45,182 nt of DNA from Oxalobacteraceae bacterium (GCA_947464955.1 CANHZI010000013.1:1-45182); one strand, 5' to 3'; positions 28,957-40,881 are shown, counted from the first letter of the stretch. Made by a program: numbers and translations. The notes: a model not told the origin generated them from the letters alone.

Positions 28957-31900
28957 TTAACCCTCACCAACTAGGCTTGCGGCAGATTCCATATCTACCG
29001 CAACGATTCGAGAAACCCCCTGCTCTTGCATGGTGACACCAATTAACTGCTGCGCCATTTCCATTGCAATTTTATTATGGGAGATAAATAAGAATTGTGT
29101 ATTGCTCGACATACGTTTCACCATATTACAGAAACGTTCAGTATTCGAGTCATCCAAAGGCGCGTCCACCTCATCAAGCAAACAGAATGGTGCTGGATTC
29201 AATTGGAACATCGAGAACACCAAGGCAGTTGCCGTCAGTGCTTTTTCACCACCCGACAGCAAATGAATCGTGGCATTCTTTTTGCCCGGTGGTTGTGCCA
29301 TGACCTGTACACCGGAGTCCAAAATTTCATCACCGGTCATAATCAATTTTGCCTGGCCGCCACCGAACAAAATCGGGAACAATTCGGCAAAATGATGATT
29401 GACGCGATTGAACGTATCTTGCAACAGATCGCGCGTTTCAATATCAATTTTATGAATCGCATCTTGCAAAGTCGTAATGGCTTCTGTTAAATCCGCGAAT
29501 TGTGAATCCAAGAAAGTTTTACGTTCTTGCGCCTGCGCCAACTCATCTAAGGCTGCCAAGTTCACTGCACCTAAAGCTGCAATCGCATTGGTCAAGCGCG
29601 TCACTTCGCCTTGCAGATACGATGGCTTCAAATCATCATGCAATTTAGGTTCGAGAGCAGCCTCATCAACCTCAAAATTGCGCAATTGCTCTTCGTATTG
29701 CTCTTGATTCAGGCGCGCCGCTTGCTCTTTCAATTGCAATTCGACGATACGATCTCGCTGCGGCTGCAAACTTCTTTCAACTTGCATTTTTGATTCTTCA
29801 GCATGACGCAATTTCTGTGTCAACTGATCCAACTCGTGACGAGCATCCGCGAGCACCCGCTCTTGATCACTGCGTTTCTCTAACAAGGTCTGCAAACCAG
29901 CTTGCGCTGTTTGTTCATCCATGCTTTCAAGCTCAAGCTGCCCCTGCTGCATATTGGCGAACAACTGAGAAGCCTGCTCGACTGCAGTCGCGATACTGCG
30001 CTTGAGTTCATCAATTTTTACGCGATGCGTTTTCTCAGCGAAACTCGCCTCTTGCGCGGCCAATTCGAGGTCACGCAAACGCGCCCTAGCTTCATTCAGT
30101 TGCTGCTCTTTTTCAAGGAACTCGGTTTGACCTTCTTCGTGGGTCTCTTGCATTTCAGCCAAAGCCACGTCGAGCTCTTCAAACTTCGCCTCTGATTCCG
30201 CGCGCGCTGCCTGCTGTTCTTGCTCTTGCTCAGTAATTTCAGCGAGGTCGGTTTGAATCTGCGTACTGCGTTGATTGAAACGCTCCTGCACTTCTGCCAA
30301 CTTCATGTACTCGATCTGTAAGCTATGCACGGTCTGCGTCAACGTGGAAACGCGTCCGCGTAATTCCTGTAAAGTTTGGCTCGCTTGACTGAACACCGCT
30401 TCAGCACGCACCGCGCGTGTTTTACCTTCATCTGCCAGCAAATGCTGCGCTCGCGCTTGTTTTGCGATGTTTTCAATTTCTTGTTGACGCGCCAAGACAC
30501 CATCTTGCTCAGAATCGGCTGCGTAAAAGCGGACACTAGAAGCGCTGACCAAATGTCCTTGTTTCGTGATAAAACTTGCGCCAGCTGGTAATTTGCTGCG
30601 TTCCATGAAGGCTGTCGCCACATCTGACGCCACATAGATGTTGTGCAACCAATCTTGCATCACTCCTCGTACGCCAGCATCGTTTAATTGCAGCAAATCG
30701 AACATCGACTGCATACCAGCAGCCACCGTCATCGGTGCGCTAACTTGAGGCGCATACAATGCCAATTTAGCAGGCGGTGCGTCACTAAAAAACGCTTTAG
30801 CCCATTCGAGATTTGACATTTCGAGCGCAGATGTTCGCTCACGTAAAACCGACTCCAGTGCCGTTTCCCAGCCCGCTTCTATCTGTACTTTTTGCCACAG
30901 CTTTGGAAGCTTTTCGAGCTCGTGCTTCGCCAGCCAGGGTTGCACTTTTCCTTGGCTCTCTACACTCTCCTGCAGAGACTTCAGAGCCGCCAAACGCGCA
31001 TCAAGTTGTGCTGATTGAGCCGTATCTTTATTGACCTGATCTTGGGCATTGCGACGCTCTTCTTCTAACTGAGGTAAGCGTTCTTGTGCCTCTTCAAGTT
31101 GCATGTTCGTCTCTTCGAGAATTTGTTTTTTCTCTTCGAGTTGCAATGCTAAATTTTGCAAATGCGAGGTGTCGGGAACCACTAAACCTTGTTTTTCTTG
31201 ATTGAGACGTTCACGGCGCGCCGCTAAAGTATTCAAAATATTCGAGGCATTGCGTTGATGTGCCGACTCCAGCTCGATCTGCTGTTGCATCTGCATGATC
31301 TTCGCACGCGACTCTGTGGTCTTTAATTGTGCTTCACGCCACACCTGCTCGAGTGCAGGAATTTTCTCATTCTGTTGGGCGACAGTTTCTTGCGCTTGCT
31401 CACTGCGCATGGCCAGTTCCTCGACGTGCATCTCCGCATCGGACAAATCGTCTTGAAACTGCTGACCTTGACGTTGCCATTGATCACGTTGCGCCGCCAG
31501 CGAATTCAGCTGCGATTGCAAACGAGCGCGCGATTCAATCACAAACTTAATTTGGGCTTCGAGGCTACCAATTTCAGCATTGGTTTGATACAGATTACCC
31601 TGAGCCTGATGCATTTTATCGCCGACTGCATAATGGGCCTGGCGCATCTGTTCGAGCTCAAGCTCTACATGACGTAGTTTCGCTGTTTGCTCTTCTAGAT
31701 CTATTTGACACTTTTCGATCTCAGCAAAGTATTTTTTCTGCTCGGCCGCGGCCTCACGTTTGCGCAACATCCACAAGAGTTTTTGCTTTTCCTCTTGATC
31801 CGCTTGCAATGCGTGATATTTATTGGCAACAACCGCTTGCGCTTCAAGTTTCTCTAGATTGGTGTTCAGTTCGCGAAGAATGTCCTCCACACGAACTAAA

Positions 31901-32469
31901 TTTTCGTGGGTGTCGTGAATGCGATTTTCAGTTTCACGGCGGCGCTCTTTATAGCGCGACACGCCAGCAGCCTCTTCCAAGAACACTCGAAGCTCTTCTG
32001 GGCGCGACTCGATAATGCGAGAAATCATGCCTTGGCCAATAATCGCGTAGGCTCGGGGCCCTAAGCCGGTACCAAGAAAAATATCTTGAATATCACGACG
32101 ACGGACGGGCTGGCTATTAATGTAATAAGTTGAGGTGCCATCGCGTGTCAAAGTTCGTTTAACGGCAATTTCGGCATATTGACTCCACTGCCCTGCTGCT
32201 TTGCCCATGCTATTGTCAAACACGAGCTCAACCGACGAGCGGCCAGCTGGCTTACGATGAGTAGAGCCATTAAAGATGACGTCCTGCATGGACTCACCAC
32301 GAAGTTCTGATGCTTTAGATTCACCTAATACCCAACGAACTGCGTCGATGATATTAGATTTACCACAACCATTGGGCCCCACAACGCCAACTAACTGGCC
32401 GGGAACCTGAAAATGCGTGGGATCAACAAAGGATTTAAATCCAGATAATTTAATTGAAGTTAAGCGCAC
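28957..32469 (-). CDS. smc: Chromosome segregation protein SMC
   Basis: Condensin ATPase that organises and segregates the chromosome. The 1170-residue protein has an N-terminal ATPase half with Walker A GPNGCGKSN (about 32-40), two long coiled coils rich in Gln, Glu, Leu and Ala, a hinge domain around 490-660, and the C-terminal half with signature LLSGGEKALTATALVF and Walker B FCLLDEVDAPLDDSN. It is intact. The start is GTG 32469 with a weak ribosome site. scpA and scpB are not nearby. It is divergent from dapC and leads the smc-zipA-ligA run. Confidence 0.98.
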   Translation of the reverse strand: MRLTSIKLSGFKSFVDPTHFQVPGQLVGVVGPNGCGKSNIIDAVRWVLGESKASELRGESMQDVIFNGSTHRKPAGRSSVELVFDNSMGKAAGQWSQYAEIAVKRTLTRDGTSTYYINSQPVRRRDIQDIFLGTGLGPRAYAIIGQGMISRIIESRPEELRVFLEEAAGVSRYKERRRETENRIHDTHENLVRVEDILRELNTNLEKLEAQAVVANKYHALQADQEEKQKLLWMLRKREAAAEQKKYFAEIEKCQIDLEEQTAKLRHVELELEQMRQAHYAVGDKMHQAQGNLYQTNAEIGSLEAQIKFVIESRARLQSQLNSLAAQRDQWQRQGQQFQDDLSDAEMHVEELAMRSEQAQETVAQQNEKIPALEQVWREAQLKTTESRAKIMQMQQQIELESAHQRNASNILNTLAARRERLNQEKQGLVVPDTSHLQNLALQLEEKKQILEETNMQLEEAQERLPQLEEERRNAQDQVNKDTAQSAQLDARLAALKSLQESVESQGKVQPWLAKHELEKLPKLWQKVQIEAGWETALESVLRERTSALEMSNLEWAKAFFSDAPPAKLALYAPQVSAPMTVAAGMQSMFDLLQLNDAGVRGVMQDWLHNIYVASDVATAFMERSKLPAGASFITKQGHLVSASSVRFYAADSEQDGVLARQQEIENIAKQARAQHLLADEGKTRAVRAEAVFSQASQTLQELRGRVSTLTQTVHSLQIEYMKLAEVQERFNQRSTQIQTDLAEITEQEQEQQAARAESEAKFEELDVALAEMQETHEEGQTEFLEKEQQLNEARARLRDLELAAQEASFAEKTHRVKIDELKRSIATAVEQASQLFANMQQGQLELESMDEQTAQAGLQTLLEKRSDQERVLADARHELDQLTQKLRHAEESKMQVERSLQPQRDRIVELQLKEQAARLNQEQYEEQLRNFEVDEAALEPKLHDDLKPSYLQGEVTRLTNAIAALGAVNLAALDELAQAQERKTFLDSQFADLTEAITTLQDAIHKIDIETRDLLQDTFNRVNHHFAELFPILFGGGQAKLIMTGDEILDSGVQVMAQPPGKKNATIHLLSGGEKALTATALVFSMFQLNPAPFCLLDEVDAPLDDSNTERFCNMVKRMSSNTQFLFISHNKIAMEMAQQLIGVTMQEQGVSRIVAVDMESAASLVGEG

Positions 32470-32832
32470 GTTATTCTTATTTATCGATTTTTATTGAATT
32501 TTACGAACAAATCAAATCTCTGCAAAAACACCTAAAACCTGCAAACCTTAGCCAAAAAGCATTTGGCGTGCAAAAAACCTTACTTTTAAACCAAGTAAGA
32601 CCGCACATCATAACATTGCAAGCACCTTAAATTGGTGTTTTTGGCGTTTTTGATGAACTCCGTCAACATTGACGACAAAAGCTTATTGCAAATGAAACCT
32701 CAAACACTTTGTCACAGCGATATAATAGGGGAATAGAGAAAGCGCCGAATCCAGCTCCGAAAACAAGGCTGATTCTCTAGGAAACAATCAGATCCATTGA
32801 CTTTTAACCCATCGTTCAAGCTGCTTAACAAC
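32470..32832. promoter_or_regulatory. Divergent smc/dapC control region
   Basis: This 363-base AT-rich gap holds no gene. Toward dapC there is a perfect TATAAT at 32721-32726 with a poor -35, then a leader with a possible TAGAGAA/TTCTCTA stem. CGTCAA-CA-TTGACG (32661-32674) is a perfect palindrome suited to a dimeric regulator. CTTACTT (32579-32585) and AAGTAAG (32593-32599) form a 7-bp stem, followed on the minus strand by GTTTTTT, which resembles a weak attenuator about 100 bases before smc. Confidence 0.4.
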
Positions 32833-34068
32833 GTGAATCCCTACCTCGACCTTCTCCAAGCCTATCCATTCGAAAAACTCAAAAAGCTTTTTGCGGGAAT
32901 AACACCCAATTCATCGTATTCACCCATTAGCTTAGGCTTGGGCGAGCCCAAGCACGCCACACCTCAATTGATCAAGGATGCCTTAATCAATCATCTCGAT
33001 GGTTTAGCAAATTATCCTTCGACCATAGGCAGCGATGCTTTACGGAAGTCAATTAGTGATTGGTTGGCAAGACGTTACCAAATACCTGCGCTAAACGTCA
33101 GCAGTCAGATTCTTCCGGTCAATGGTTCACGTGAGGCATTATTTTCTCTAGCACAGGCAGTGATTGATCCAACGCGAAACGAACAGGGGAAACCCATCGT
33201 GATGTGTCCCAACCCGTTCTATCAAATCTACGAGGGTGCTGCATTTCTTGCTGGGGCTGAACCTTATTTCGTCAATGCCGACCCTCAACGCAACTTCGCA
33301 CCAGACTACAGCAGCGTTCCCGAACACATTTGGCAGCGCACTCAACTGCTTTTCGTATGTTCACCAGGAAACCCTACTGGGGCAGTACTCACGCAAACAG
33401 ACTGGGAAGAGCTATTTGCCTTGTCGGAAAAGTATGGATTCATTATCGCTGCCGATGAGTGCTATTCCGAAATCTACTTCAACACTGAGGCGCCGCTCGG
33501 CAGCTTAAGCGCGGCGATTAAAGCGAATAGACCAAATTTTGACCGCATTATTACCTTGTCCAGCCTCTCGAAGCGCTCCAATGTACCAGGCATGCGTTCT
33601 GGCTTTGTGGCAGGTGACGCTGACGTGATTAAGCAATTCCTGCTCTACCGCACCTATCATGGCGGCGCGATGTCGCCCAGCGTGCAAGCAGCATCTGTCG
33701 CTGCATGGAATGATGAAGAACATGTGATTCAAAATCGCGAACTGTATCGAAAGAAATTCGAACAAGTGACACCGGTTTTGGCAGAAGTACTTGACGTAAA
33801 GTTACCAGATGCTGCGTTCTATCTCTGGGCCGGCGTCGATAAACACCTCAAAATCTCAGACACAGAGTTCGCGCAAGGACTCTACCGCGACTATAATGTG
33901 ACTGTTTTACCGGGAAGCTTCTTAGCGCGCGAGGCGCATGGTATCAACCCAGGTAAAAACCGCATTCGCATGGCGCTGGTTGCCGAAGTCGAAGAATGTA
34001 TGGAAGCCGCACAACGGATTGCCGCCTACACTCAAACACTGATGCGTTCATCAACGCAGGGAAATTAG
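32833..34068 (+). CDS. dapC: Succinyldiaminopimelate transaminase
   Basis: A PLP-dependent fold-type I aminotransferase making N-succinyl-LL-2,6-diaminopimelate in the succinylase branch of lysine synthesis. Family features are LGLGEPKH, CPNPFYQIYEGAA, CSPGNPTGAVL, ADECYSEIYF and the PLP lysine in SSLSKRSNVPGMRSG (Lys247). I chose GTG 32833 (411 residues) because NPYLDLLQAYPFEKL is the conserved family N-terminus. A TTG at 32797 would add 12 residues and sits 12 bases after AGGA, so it cannot be excluded. dapD follows after 73 bases. Confidence 0.94.
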   Translation: MNPYLDLLQAYPFEKLKKLFAGITPNSSYSPISLGLGEPKHATPQLIKDALINHLDGLANYPSTIGSDALRKSISDWLARRYQIPALNVSSQILPVNGSREALFSLAQAVIDPTRNEQGKPIVMCPNPFYQIYEGAAFLAGAEPYFVNADPQRNFAPDYSSVPEHIWQRTQLLFVCSPGNPTGAVLTQTDWEELFALSEKYGFIIAADECYSEIYFNTEAPLGSLSAAIKANRPNFDRIITLSSLSKRSNVPGMRSGFVAGDADVIKQFLLYRTYHGGAMSPSVQAASVAAWNDEEHVIQNRELYRKKFEQVTPVLAEVLDVKLPDAAFYLWAGVDKHLKISDTEFAQGLYRDYNVTVLPGSFLAREAHGINPGKNRIRMALVAEVEECMEAAQRIAAYTQTLMRSSTQGN

Positions 34069-34141
34069 TCGCAAAGCCCCAAATTTGTTTAATCAATTTT
34101 TATCGCTCATTCATTCTTCTTTTTCAATTTAAATATCTGTC

Positions 34142-34969
34142 ATGACACAACAATTACAGCAAATCATCGATCAAGCTTGGGAAGATCGCGCCAATTTTTC
34201 TCCAAAAAACGCACCAGTGCAATTGCGTGAAGCAGTCGCTCATGTGTTAGAACAATTAGACAGCGGCAGCCTACGCGTAGCACAAAAAGTCGATGGCGCT
34301 TGGCACGTCAATCAATGGGTTAAAAAAGCTGTACTTTTATCTTTCCGTTTAGAAGACAATATCGTGATGCCATCTGGTGAGCACATGCAGTTCTTCGATA
34401 AAGTCCCGACCAAATTTGCGAACTACACCGCAGAAGATTTTGCTAAAGGCGGTTTCCGTGTTGTTCCACCGGCAGTCGCACGCCGAGGTAGCTTCATCGG
34501 CAAAAACGTCGTTTTGATGCCATCCTATGTCAATATCGGCGCCTACGTTGACGAGGGTGCGATGGTCGACACTTGGGCAACAGTCGGTTCATGCGCCCAA
34601 ATCGGCAAAAACGTGCATTTATCTGGCGGCGTCGGCATTGGTGGTGTTTTGGAACCAATGCAAGCGAACCCAACGATTATCGAAGACAACTGCTTTATCG
34701 GTGCACGTTCCGAAATCGTTGAAGGTGTCATCGTCGAAGAAAACTCAGTAATTTCTATGGGCGTGTATATCGGTCAATCAACGAAAATTTACGATCGCGC
34801 AACAGGCGAAGTAACTTACGGACGCGTACCAGCAGGTTCCGTTGTCGTCTCAGGCAACTTGCCGTCTGCTTGCGGAAAATACAGTTTGTATTGCGCCGTG
34901 ATCGTCAAACGTGTCGACGCTCAAACGCGTTCAAAAACCAGCATCAACGAATTATTGCGCGGCGCTTAA
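34142..34969 (+). CDS. dapD: Tetrahydrodipicolinate N-succinyltransferase
   Basis: Adds succinyl from succinyl-CoA to tetrahydrodipicolinate, opening the succinylase branch to meso-diaminopimelate and lysine. The 275-residue protein has an N-terminal helical domain, a left-handed beta-helix ([33 protein letters not shown]), and the C-terminal [31 protein letters not shown] block, diagnostic for DapD. It is full length, cytoplasmic and trimeric in known members. Confidence 0.98.
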   Translation: MTQQLQQIIDQAWEDRANFSPKNAPVQLREAVAHVLEQLDSGSLRVAQKVDGAWHVNQWVKKAVLLSFRLEDNIVMPSGEHMQFFDKVPTKFANYTAEDFAKGGFRVVPPAVARRGSFIGKNVVLMPSYVNIGAYVDEGAMVDTWATVGSCAQIGKNVHLSGGVGIGGVLEPMQANPTIIEDNCFIGARSEIVEGVIVEENSVISMGVYIGQSTKIYDRATGEVTYGRVPAGSVVVSGNLPSACGKYSLYCAVIVKRVDAQTRSKTSINELLRGA

Positions 34970-35018
34970 TTCGAATAGAACAAATATTACATTCATAAAA
35001 AACGGGAAGGAATTAATC

Positions 35019-36170
35019 ATGGCAATGGATCGCTTATTTCAGTTAATGAAAGAAAAAAACGCCTCTGATATGTTTTTCGCGATTAATTCCCCTATTCATC
35101 TGAAGATCAACGGAAATTTATTACCGATTAATCAGCAGAAAATGGATGAAGATAACATTATGACGCTGCTGGGCGAAGTGGTATCTGCAGAACACCTACA
35201 ACAGTTCAAACGCGACAATGAATTGAACATTGGTATCGGCGCTCCCGGGATTGGCCGTTTCCGTTTATCCGCCTTTAAACAACGAGGATCAACTTCCGCA
35301 GTTTTCCGTTTTGTCCCAGGTGTGATTCCACCAATTACGACGCTTAATCTTCCACCAGTTTTATCAGAATTGGTAATGGAGAAGCGTGGACTCATTTTAG
35401 TGGTCGGTGCGACCGGTTCCGGAAAGTCAACGTCAATCGCTTCGATGCTCGACTTCCGCAATGAGACAAAAACGGGACACATCCTAACAATTGAAGATCC
35501 GATAGAATATCTATTCCGCAGTAAGAAATCTATCGTTAATCAACGCGAAGTTGGTACTGATGCAGACAGCTTGAAAACCGCTCTGCGTAATTCCTTGCGT
35601 CAAGCACCAGACTGCATTTTGATTGGCGAGATTCGCGACTTAGAAACGATGATGGCAGCAATTGCCTACGCCCAATCTGGTCACTTGGTGGTCGCCACCC
35701 TGCATGCAAATAATAGCTACCAAGCCCTGAATCGCATCATTAGCTTTTTCCCAATTGAGAACCGAAGTGCACTTTTGTTGGATCTCGCGTCTGCGATTAA
35801 AGCCATCATCTCCCAACGCCTTGTGAAGGCAGTAAACGGCGGTCGATGCCCTGCTGTCGAGATTATGTTGAACACACGTTACGTTGCTGAATTGATCGAA
35901 CAGGGAAATATTTTCCAGATCAAAGAAGCTATTGAGAAAAGTTTAGCGCCTGGCTCCCAAACTTTCGAAAGAGCACTTCTACAACTCATCAAGGATGGAT
36001 TGATTTCCCAAGAAGAAGGTCTTGCAAATGCGGATTCAGCTAATAACTTGCTATGGCTGATCAACAATGATGCAATGCTCGCCGCGAAAAACCAACCAGC
36101 TGCCGCCCCCGAACCTGAGCCCGAATTAAAAGACCAGGCTACATTTACCGAATTCACTTTGACAATTTAA
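35019..36170 (+). CDS. pilU: PilT/PilU-family pilus retraction ATPase
   Basis: A hexameric secretion ATPase of the type IV pilus retraction class. The 383-residue protein has Walker A GATGSGKS (130-137), the Asp box ILTIEDPIEYLF (155-166), Walker B DCILIGEIRD (198-207) and the His box HLVVATLHANN (222-232). Start ATG 35019 has GGAAGG eight bases upstream; the open frame extends back into dapD but lacks such a site. A C-terminal Pro/Glu-rich tail and the N-terminal LMKEKNASDMFF fit PilU better than PilT. No pilus genes are nearby. It sits inside the dap cluster, three bases before the ArsC-like gene. Confidence 0.9.
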   Translation: MAMDRLFQLMKEKNASDMFFAINSPIHLKINGNLLPINQQKMDEDNIMTLLGEVVSAEHLQQFKRDNELNIGIGAPGIGRFRLSAFKQRGSTSAVFRFVPGVIPPITTLNLPPVLSELVMEKRGLILVVGATGSGKSTSIASMLDFRNETKTGHILTIEDPIEYLFRSKKSIVNQREVGTDADSLKTALRNSLRQAPDCILIGEIRDLETMMAAIAYAQSGHLVVATLHANNSYQALNRIISFFPIENRSALLLDLASAIKAIISQRLVKAVNGGRCPAVEIMLNTRYVAELIEQGNIFQIKEAIEKSLAPGSQTFERALLQLIKDGLISQEEGLANADSANNLLWLINNDAMLAAKNQPAAAPEPEPELKDQATFTEFTLTI

Positions 36171-36172
36171 GC

Positions 36173-37692
<1,520 letters not shown>

Positions 37693-37693
37693 T

Positions 37694-38596
37694 ATGAGTA
37701 CCACTAATTTTCCCTTCCAAACCTTGCGTGACTTACTACGCTATGCGGTGACTCGCTTCAATACTGAGCGATTGTTTTTCGGTCATGGCAGTGCCAATGC
37801 ACTTGATGAGGCCGCTTACCTTTTACTGCACACATTAAAACTTCCGCTCGATAAGATTGACCCATTTTTGGATGCGCGCCTTCTACCTGAAGAAATCAAC
37901 GCCGCAATTGCTGTCATTGAGCGCCGCGCAAGCGATCGAGTTCCAGCGTCTTACATCACCAAGGAAGCATGGTTAGGCACGTACAATTTTTATGTCGATG
38001 AACGTGTCATCGTTCCACGCTCCTTTATCGCAGAACTTATTCCTGAGCGCTTCTCACCTTGGGTACAAGATCCAGACGAAGTAACCGACATCCTTGAACT
38101 CTGTACGGGTTCGGGTTGTTTGCCAATTATGTTGGCAGATGCCTTTTACAACGCGCAGGTAGATGCGGTCGACATCTCCAAGGATGCGCTCGCCGTTGCA
38201 CGTAAGAATGTGCAAACCTATGAGCTAGAAGATCGTATTAACTTGATTGAATCTGATCTCTACAGCAATGTTCCTGACAAGTTGTACGACATGATTATCA
38301 CCAATCCACCGTACGTGAATTCAAACTCCATGAGTAAGCTTCCACAGGAGTATTTGCACGAACCGCAAATCGCATTAGCGGGTGGTGACGACGGCATGGA
38401 CCTCGTGCGAAAAATCGTGGCTGGCGCTGCCAAACGCTTAAAACCAAACGGCATTCTGATGGTGGAGATTGGCAATGAGCGCGTATTTGCCGAAGAGGCA
38501 TTTGCGGAATACGGTTTGACCTGGCTATCCACAAGCGCTGGTGATGATATGGTGTTTATGTTGACGGCCGAGCAGTTACAAGACAGCGAAAGCTAG
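37694..38596 (+). CDS. prmB: Ribosomal protein L3 glutamine methyltransferase
   Basis: Methylates a glutamine of ribosomal protein L3 using SAM. The 300-residue protein has an N-terminal helical domain and a Rossmann methyltransferase domain with ELCTGSGCLPI (135-145), VDAVDISKDALAVA and the catalytic NPPY (204-207) that selects glutamine. LCTGSGC, in place of the GTGSG of PrmC, and the N-terminal RDLLRYAVTRFNTERLFFGHG favour PrmB. It is the last gene of the dap run and is followed by a terminator. Confidence 0.93.
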   Translation: MSTTNFPFQTLRDLLRYAVTRFNTERLFFGHGSANALDEAAYLLLHTLKLPLDKIDPFLDARLLPEEINAAIAVIERRASDRVPASYITKEAWLGTYNFYVDERVIVPRSFIAELIPERFSPWVQDPDEVTDILELCTGSGCLPIMLADAFYNAQVDAVDISKDALAVARKNVQTYELEDRINLIESDLYSNVPDKLYDMIITNPPYVNSNSMSKLPQEYLHEPQIALAGGDDGMDLVRKIVAGAAKRLKPNGILMVEIGNERVFAEEAFAEYGLTWLSTSAGDDMVFMLTAEQLQDSES

Positions 38597-38653
38597 CCTC
38601 TCAGTTTCAATCGGCGAGCCTAATTCGACAACGAAAGCGCGCCACACAATCAA

Positions 38654-38696
38654 GCTCAAAACGTTGTTTCCCGCGTTTTGAGCATTTTTATTTTTA
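38654..38696 (+). terminator. Intrinsic terminator after prmB
   Basis: GCTCAAAACG (38654-38663) and CGTTTTGAGC (38674-38683) form a perfect 10-bp stem with a 10-base loop, followed by ATTTTTATTTTT. It lies 57 bases after prmB and closes the dap transcription unit. Confidence 0.88.
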
Positions 38697-38720
38697 GTAG
38701 CACTTCACACGTATTTCACA

Positions 38721-40730
38721 ATGATTCGTCTTCAACAAGTAATTCTGGCACGCGGCACCAAACCTTTGTTCGACAGCGTCGATGTCACGCTCAACCCTGG
38801 CGACAAGATTGGCCTGATCGGCTCAAACGGCGCTGGTAAATCGAGTCTGTTTGCGATGCTCAGAGGCGAACTGCATCCTGATCAAGGTAGCATCGAGTTC
38901 CCTGCGAAATGGCAATTAGCCCACGTCGCGCAGGAGACACCGCCACTACAAAGAAGCGCCATCGATTATGCGATTGATGGGGATGTGACCTTACGAAAAT
39001 TGGAGGCGCAGTTAGCCGAGTTAGAGGCGCAACCTGAATCCCACGACAATGGCATCGCGATTGGCGAAGTCTATGGTGCCTTGGCAGATGCGGATGCCTA
39101 CACTGTACGTTCGCGCGGAGAGCAGCTATTGATTGGCTTAGGCTTCACGCTGGAACAAATGGATCAACCAGTTGCTAGCTTTTCCGGTGGTTGGCGTATG
39201 CGTTTAAATTTAGCACAGGCCTTGATGTGCAAATCCGATTTACTCTTACTCGATGAACCCACGAATCACTTGGATCTTGATGCCATCATTTGGCTGGAAG
39301 ACTGGCTGAAGCGTTACCAAGGTACATTGATTATTATTTCCCATGATCGCGATTTTCTTGATGGTGTTGTGAATGTCGTGGTGCATATTGATGAACGCAA
39401 ACTTAAGCGGTATTCAGGAAATTATTCAGCGTTTGAGCGCCAACGTGCAGCGCAGTTGATTTTGGCCCAAAGCTCAATCGAAAAGCAAAACCGCAAACGC
39501 GCTCATCTCCAGTCTTTCATTGATCGATTCGCCGCCAAAGCATCTAAAGCGAAGCAAGCACAGAGCCGTATTAAGGCGCTTGAAAAAATGGAGGAATTGG
39601 CACCTTTGCGCGCTGCAGCCGAATTCTCTTTTGAATTTCGTGAGCCCCTAAGTGCACCAAATCCTATGCTCGTCATGGACGAGGTCGATTGCGGCTATCG
39701 CATTGATTCTGAAACCGACCACAGCTTTACTGAGAAGAAAATTGTCGGCAACGTTAAATTCTCTCTTCAAATTGGGCAACGTATTGGTCTCCTCGGTATC
39801 AATGGCGCTGGTAAATCGACATTAATTAAAACCATCGTTGGCGAGATCCCTCCGTTGAAGGGAACGATCACCACAGGCAAAGGTTTATCGATTGGCTATT
39901 TCGCTCAGCATCAAGTCGAAATGCTACGTCACGACGAGTCTCCCCTATGGCATTTGGCTCACATCGCACCAGATGTCCGTGAACAAGAACTTCGTAATTT
40001 CTTGGGCGGTTTTAATTTTCCAGGCGCGATGGTCACTAGCCCGATCGCGCCATTTTCTGGCGGCGAAAAAGCACGTCTTGCACTTGCAATGATTGTATGG
40101 CAGCGCCCCAACCTGCTGTTATTGGACGAACCAACCAACCATTTAGATCTCGAAACCCGCGAGGCACTTACCGAAGCTTTGGCGCAATTTGAAGGCACCT
40201 TGGTGGTTGTATCCCATGATCGCCATTTACTACGAGCGACTACGGACCAATTCATTATCGTCGCGGATGGCCAACTGTTACCATTCGATGGTGACCTCGA
40301 TGACTACAAAGATTGGCTTTACAAAACGAAGCTCGAGCAAGTTGCTCTGGCTAACCAAAATTCAGCCGCCAACCTACCAGAGAAAACCAAAGCGAAAGCC
40401 TCGGAATTACCTCAATCAAAACCGGTTCCTAGCACACCACAATTGGATGATAAGGAACGAAAACGCCGTGACGCAGAAGAACGACAACGCATCGCTGCGG
40501 CAAGAAAACCAATAGAAACCCGCATCAAACGCCTCGAAGAACAAATGGCGAAACTCAACGTAAAGAAAGAAGAATTTAGCATACAGCTGGCAGATAGCGC
40601 TATCTACAGCGATGAAAACAAGGAAAAGCTAAAGAACATGCTGCTTGATCAAGCTTATGTAGTAAAAGAACTTGAGCAACTAGAAATGGAATGGTTAGAG
40701 CAGCAAGAATTCCTAGAGGCTGCCGTGTAG
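38721..40730 (+). CDS. yheS: ABC-F ATPase, YheS type
   Basis: A soluble tandem ATPase of the ABC-F family, members of which act on the ribosome; it is not a transporter. The 669-residue protein has two ATP-binding cassettes: GSNGAGKS with SFSGGWRMRLNLAQAL and LLLDEPTNHLDLDAIIWLE, then GINGAGKST with FSGGEKARLALAMIVWQ and a second LLLDEPTNHLDL. The linker LQSFIDRFAAKASKAKQAQSR and a C-terminal coiled coil (about 575-665) match E. coli YheS closely. A short insertion (about 330-340, ETDHSFTEK) precedes the second cassette. It has its own unit between terminator and the solute-binding gene. Confidence 0.93.
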   Translation: MIRLQQVILARGTKPLFDSVDVTLNPGDKIGLIGSNGAGKSSLFAMLRGELHPDQGSIEFPAKWQLAHVAQETPPLQRSAIDYAIDGDVTLRKLEAQLAELEAQPESHDNGIAIGEVYGALADADAYTVRSRGEQLLIGLGFTLEQMDQPVASFSGGWRMRLNLAQALMCKSDLLLLDEPTNHLDLDAIIWLEDWLKRYQGTLIIISHDRDFLDGVVNVVVHIDERKLKRYSGNYSAFERQRAAQLILAQSSIEKQNRKRAHLQSFIDRFAAKASKAKQAQSRIKALEKMEELAPLRAAAEFSFEFREPLSAPNPMLVMDEVDCGYRIDSETDHSFTEKKIVGNVKFSLQIGQRIGLLGINGAGKSTLIKTIVGEIPPLKGTITTGKGLSIGYFAQHQVEMLRHDESPLWHLAHIAPDVREQELRNFLGGFNFPGAMVTSPIAPFSGGEKARLALAMIVWQRPNLLLLDEPTNHLDLETREALTEALAQFEGTLVVVSHDRHLLRATTDQFIIVADGQLLPFDGDLDDYKDWLYKTKLEQVALANQNSAANLPEKTKAKASELPQSKPVPSTPQLDDKERKRRDAEERQRIAAARKPIETRIKRLEEQMAKLNVKKEEFSIQLADSAIYSDENKEKLKNMLLDQAYVVKELEQLEMEWLEQQEFLEAAV

Positions 40731-40881
40731 GCATCGGTCAGTGATGCTGTCTTGGCTTTCATACGACTAATCGATTACACCAGATCGTTGTTAATCACGT
40801 TGAGCGGAAAAGCATTTCTTGCTTCGTTGAAAATTCGGTTTTACTATTAGCCATTCACATTTTCAACATTGCAAGAAGAGT

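Noticed and set aside
34911-35018. A longer N-terminus for the PilU-like ATPase overlapping dapD
   Set aside because: The extension translates the end of dapD in another frame and has no family similarity; ATG 35019 has GGAAGG at good spacing.
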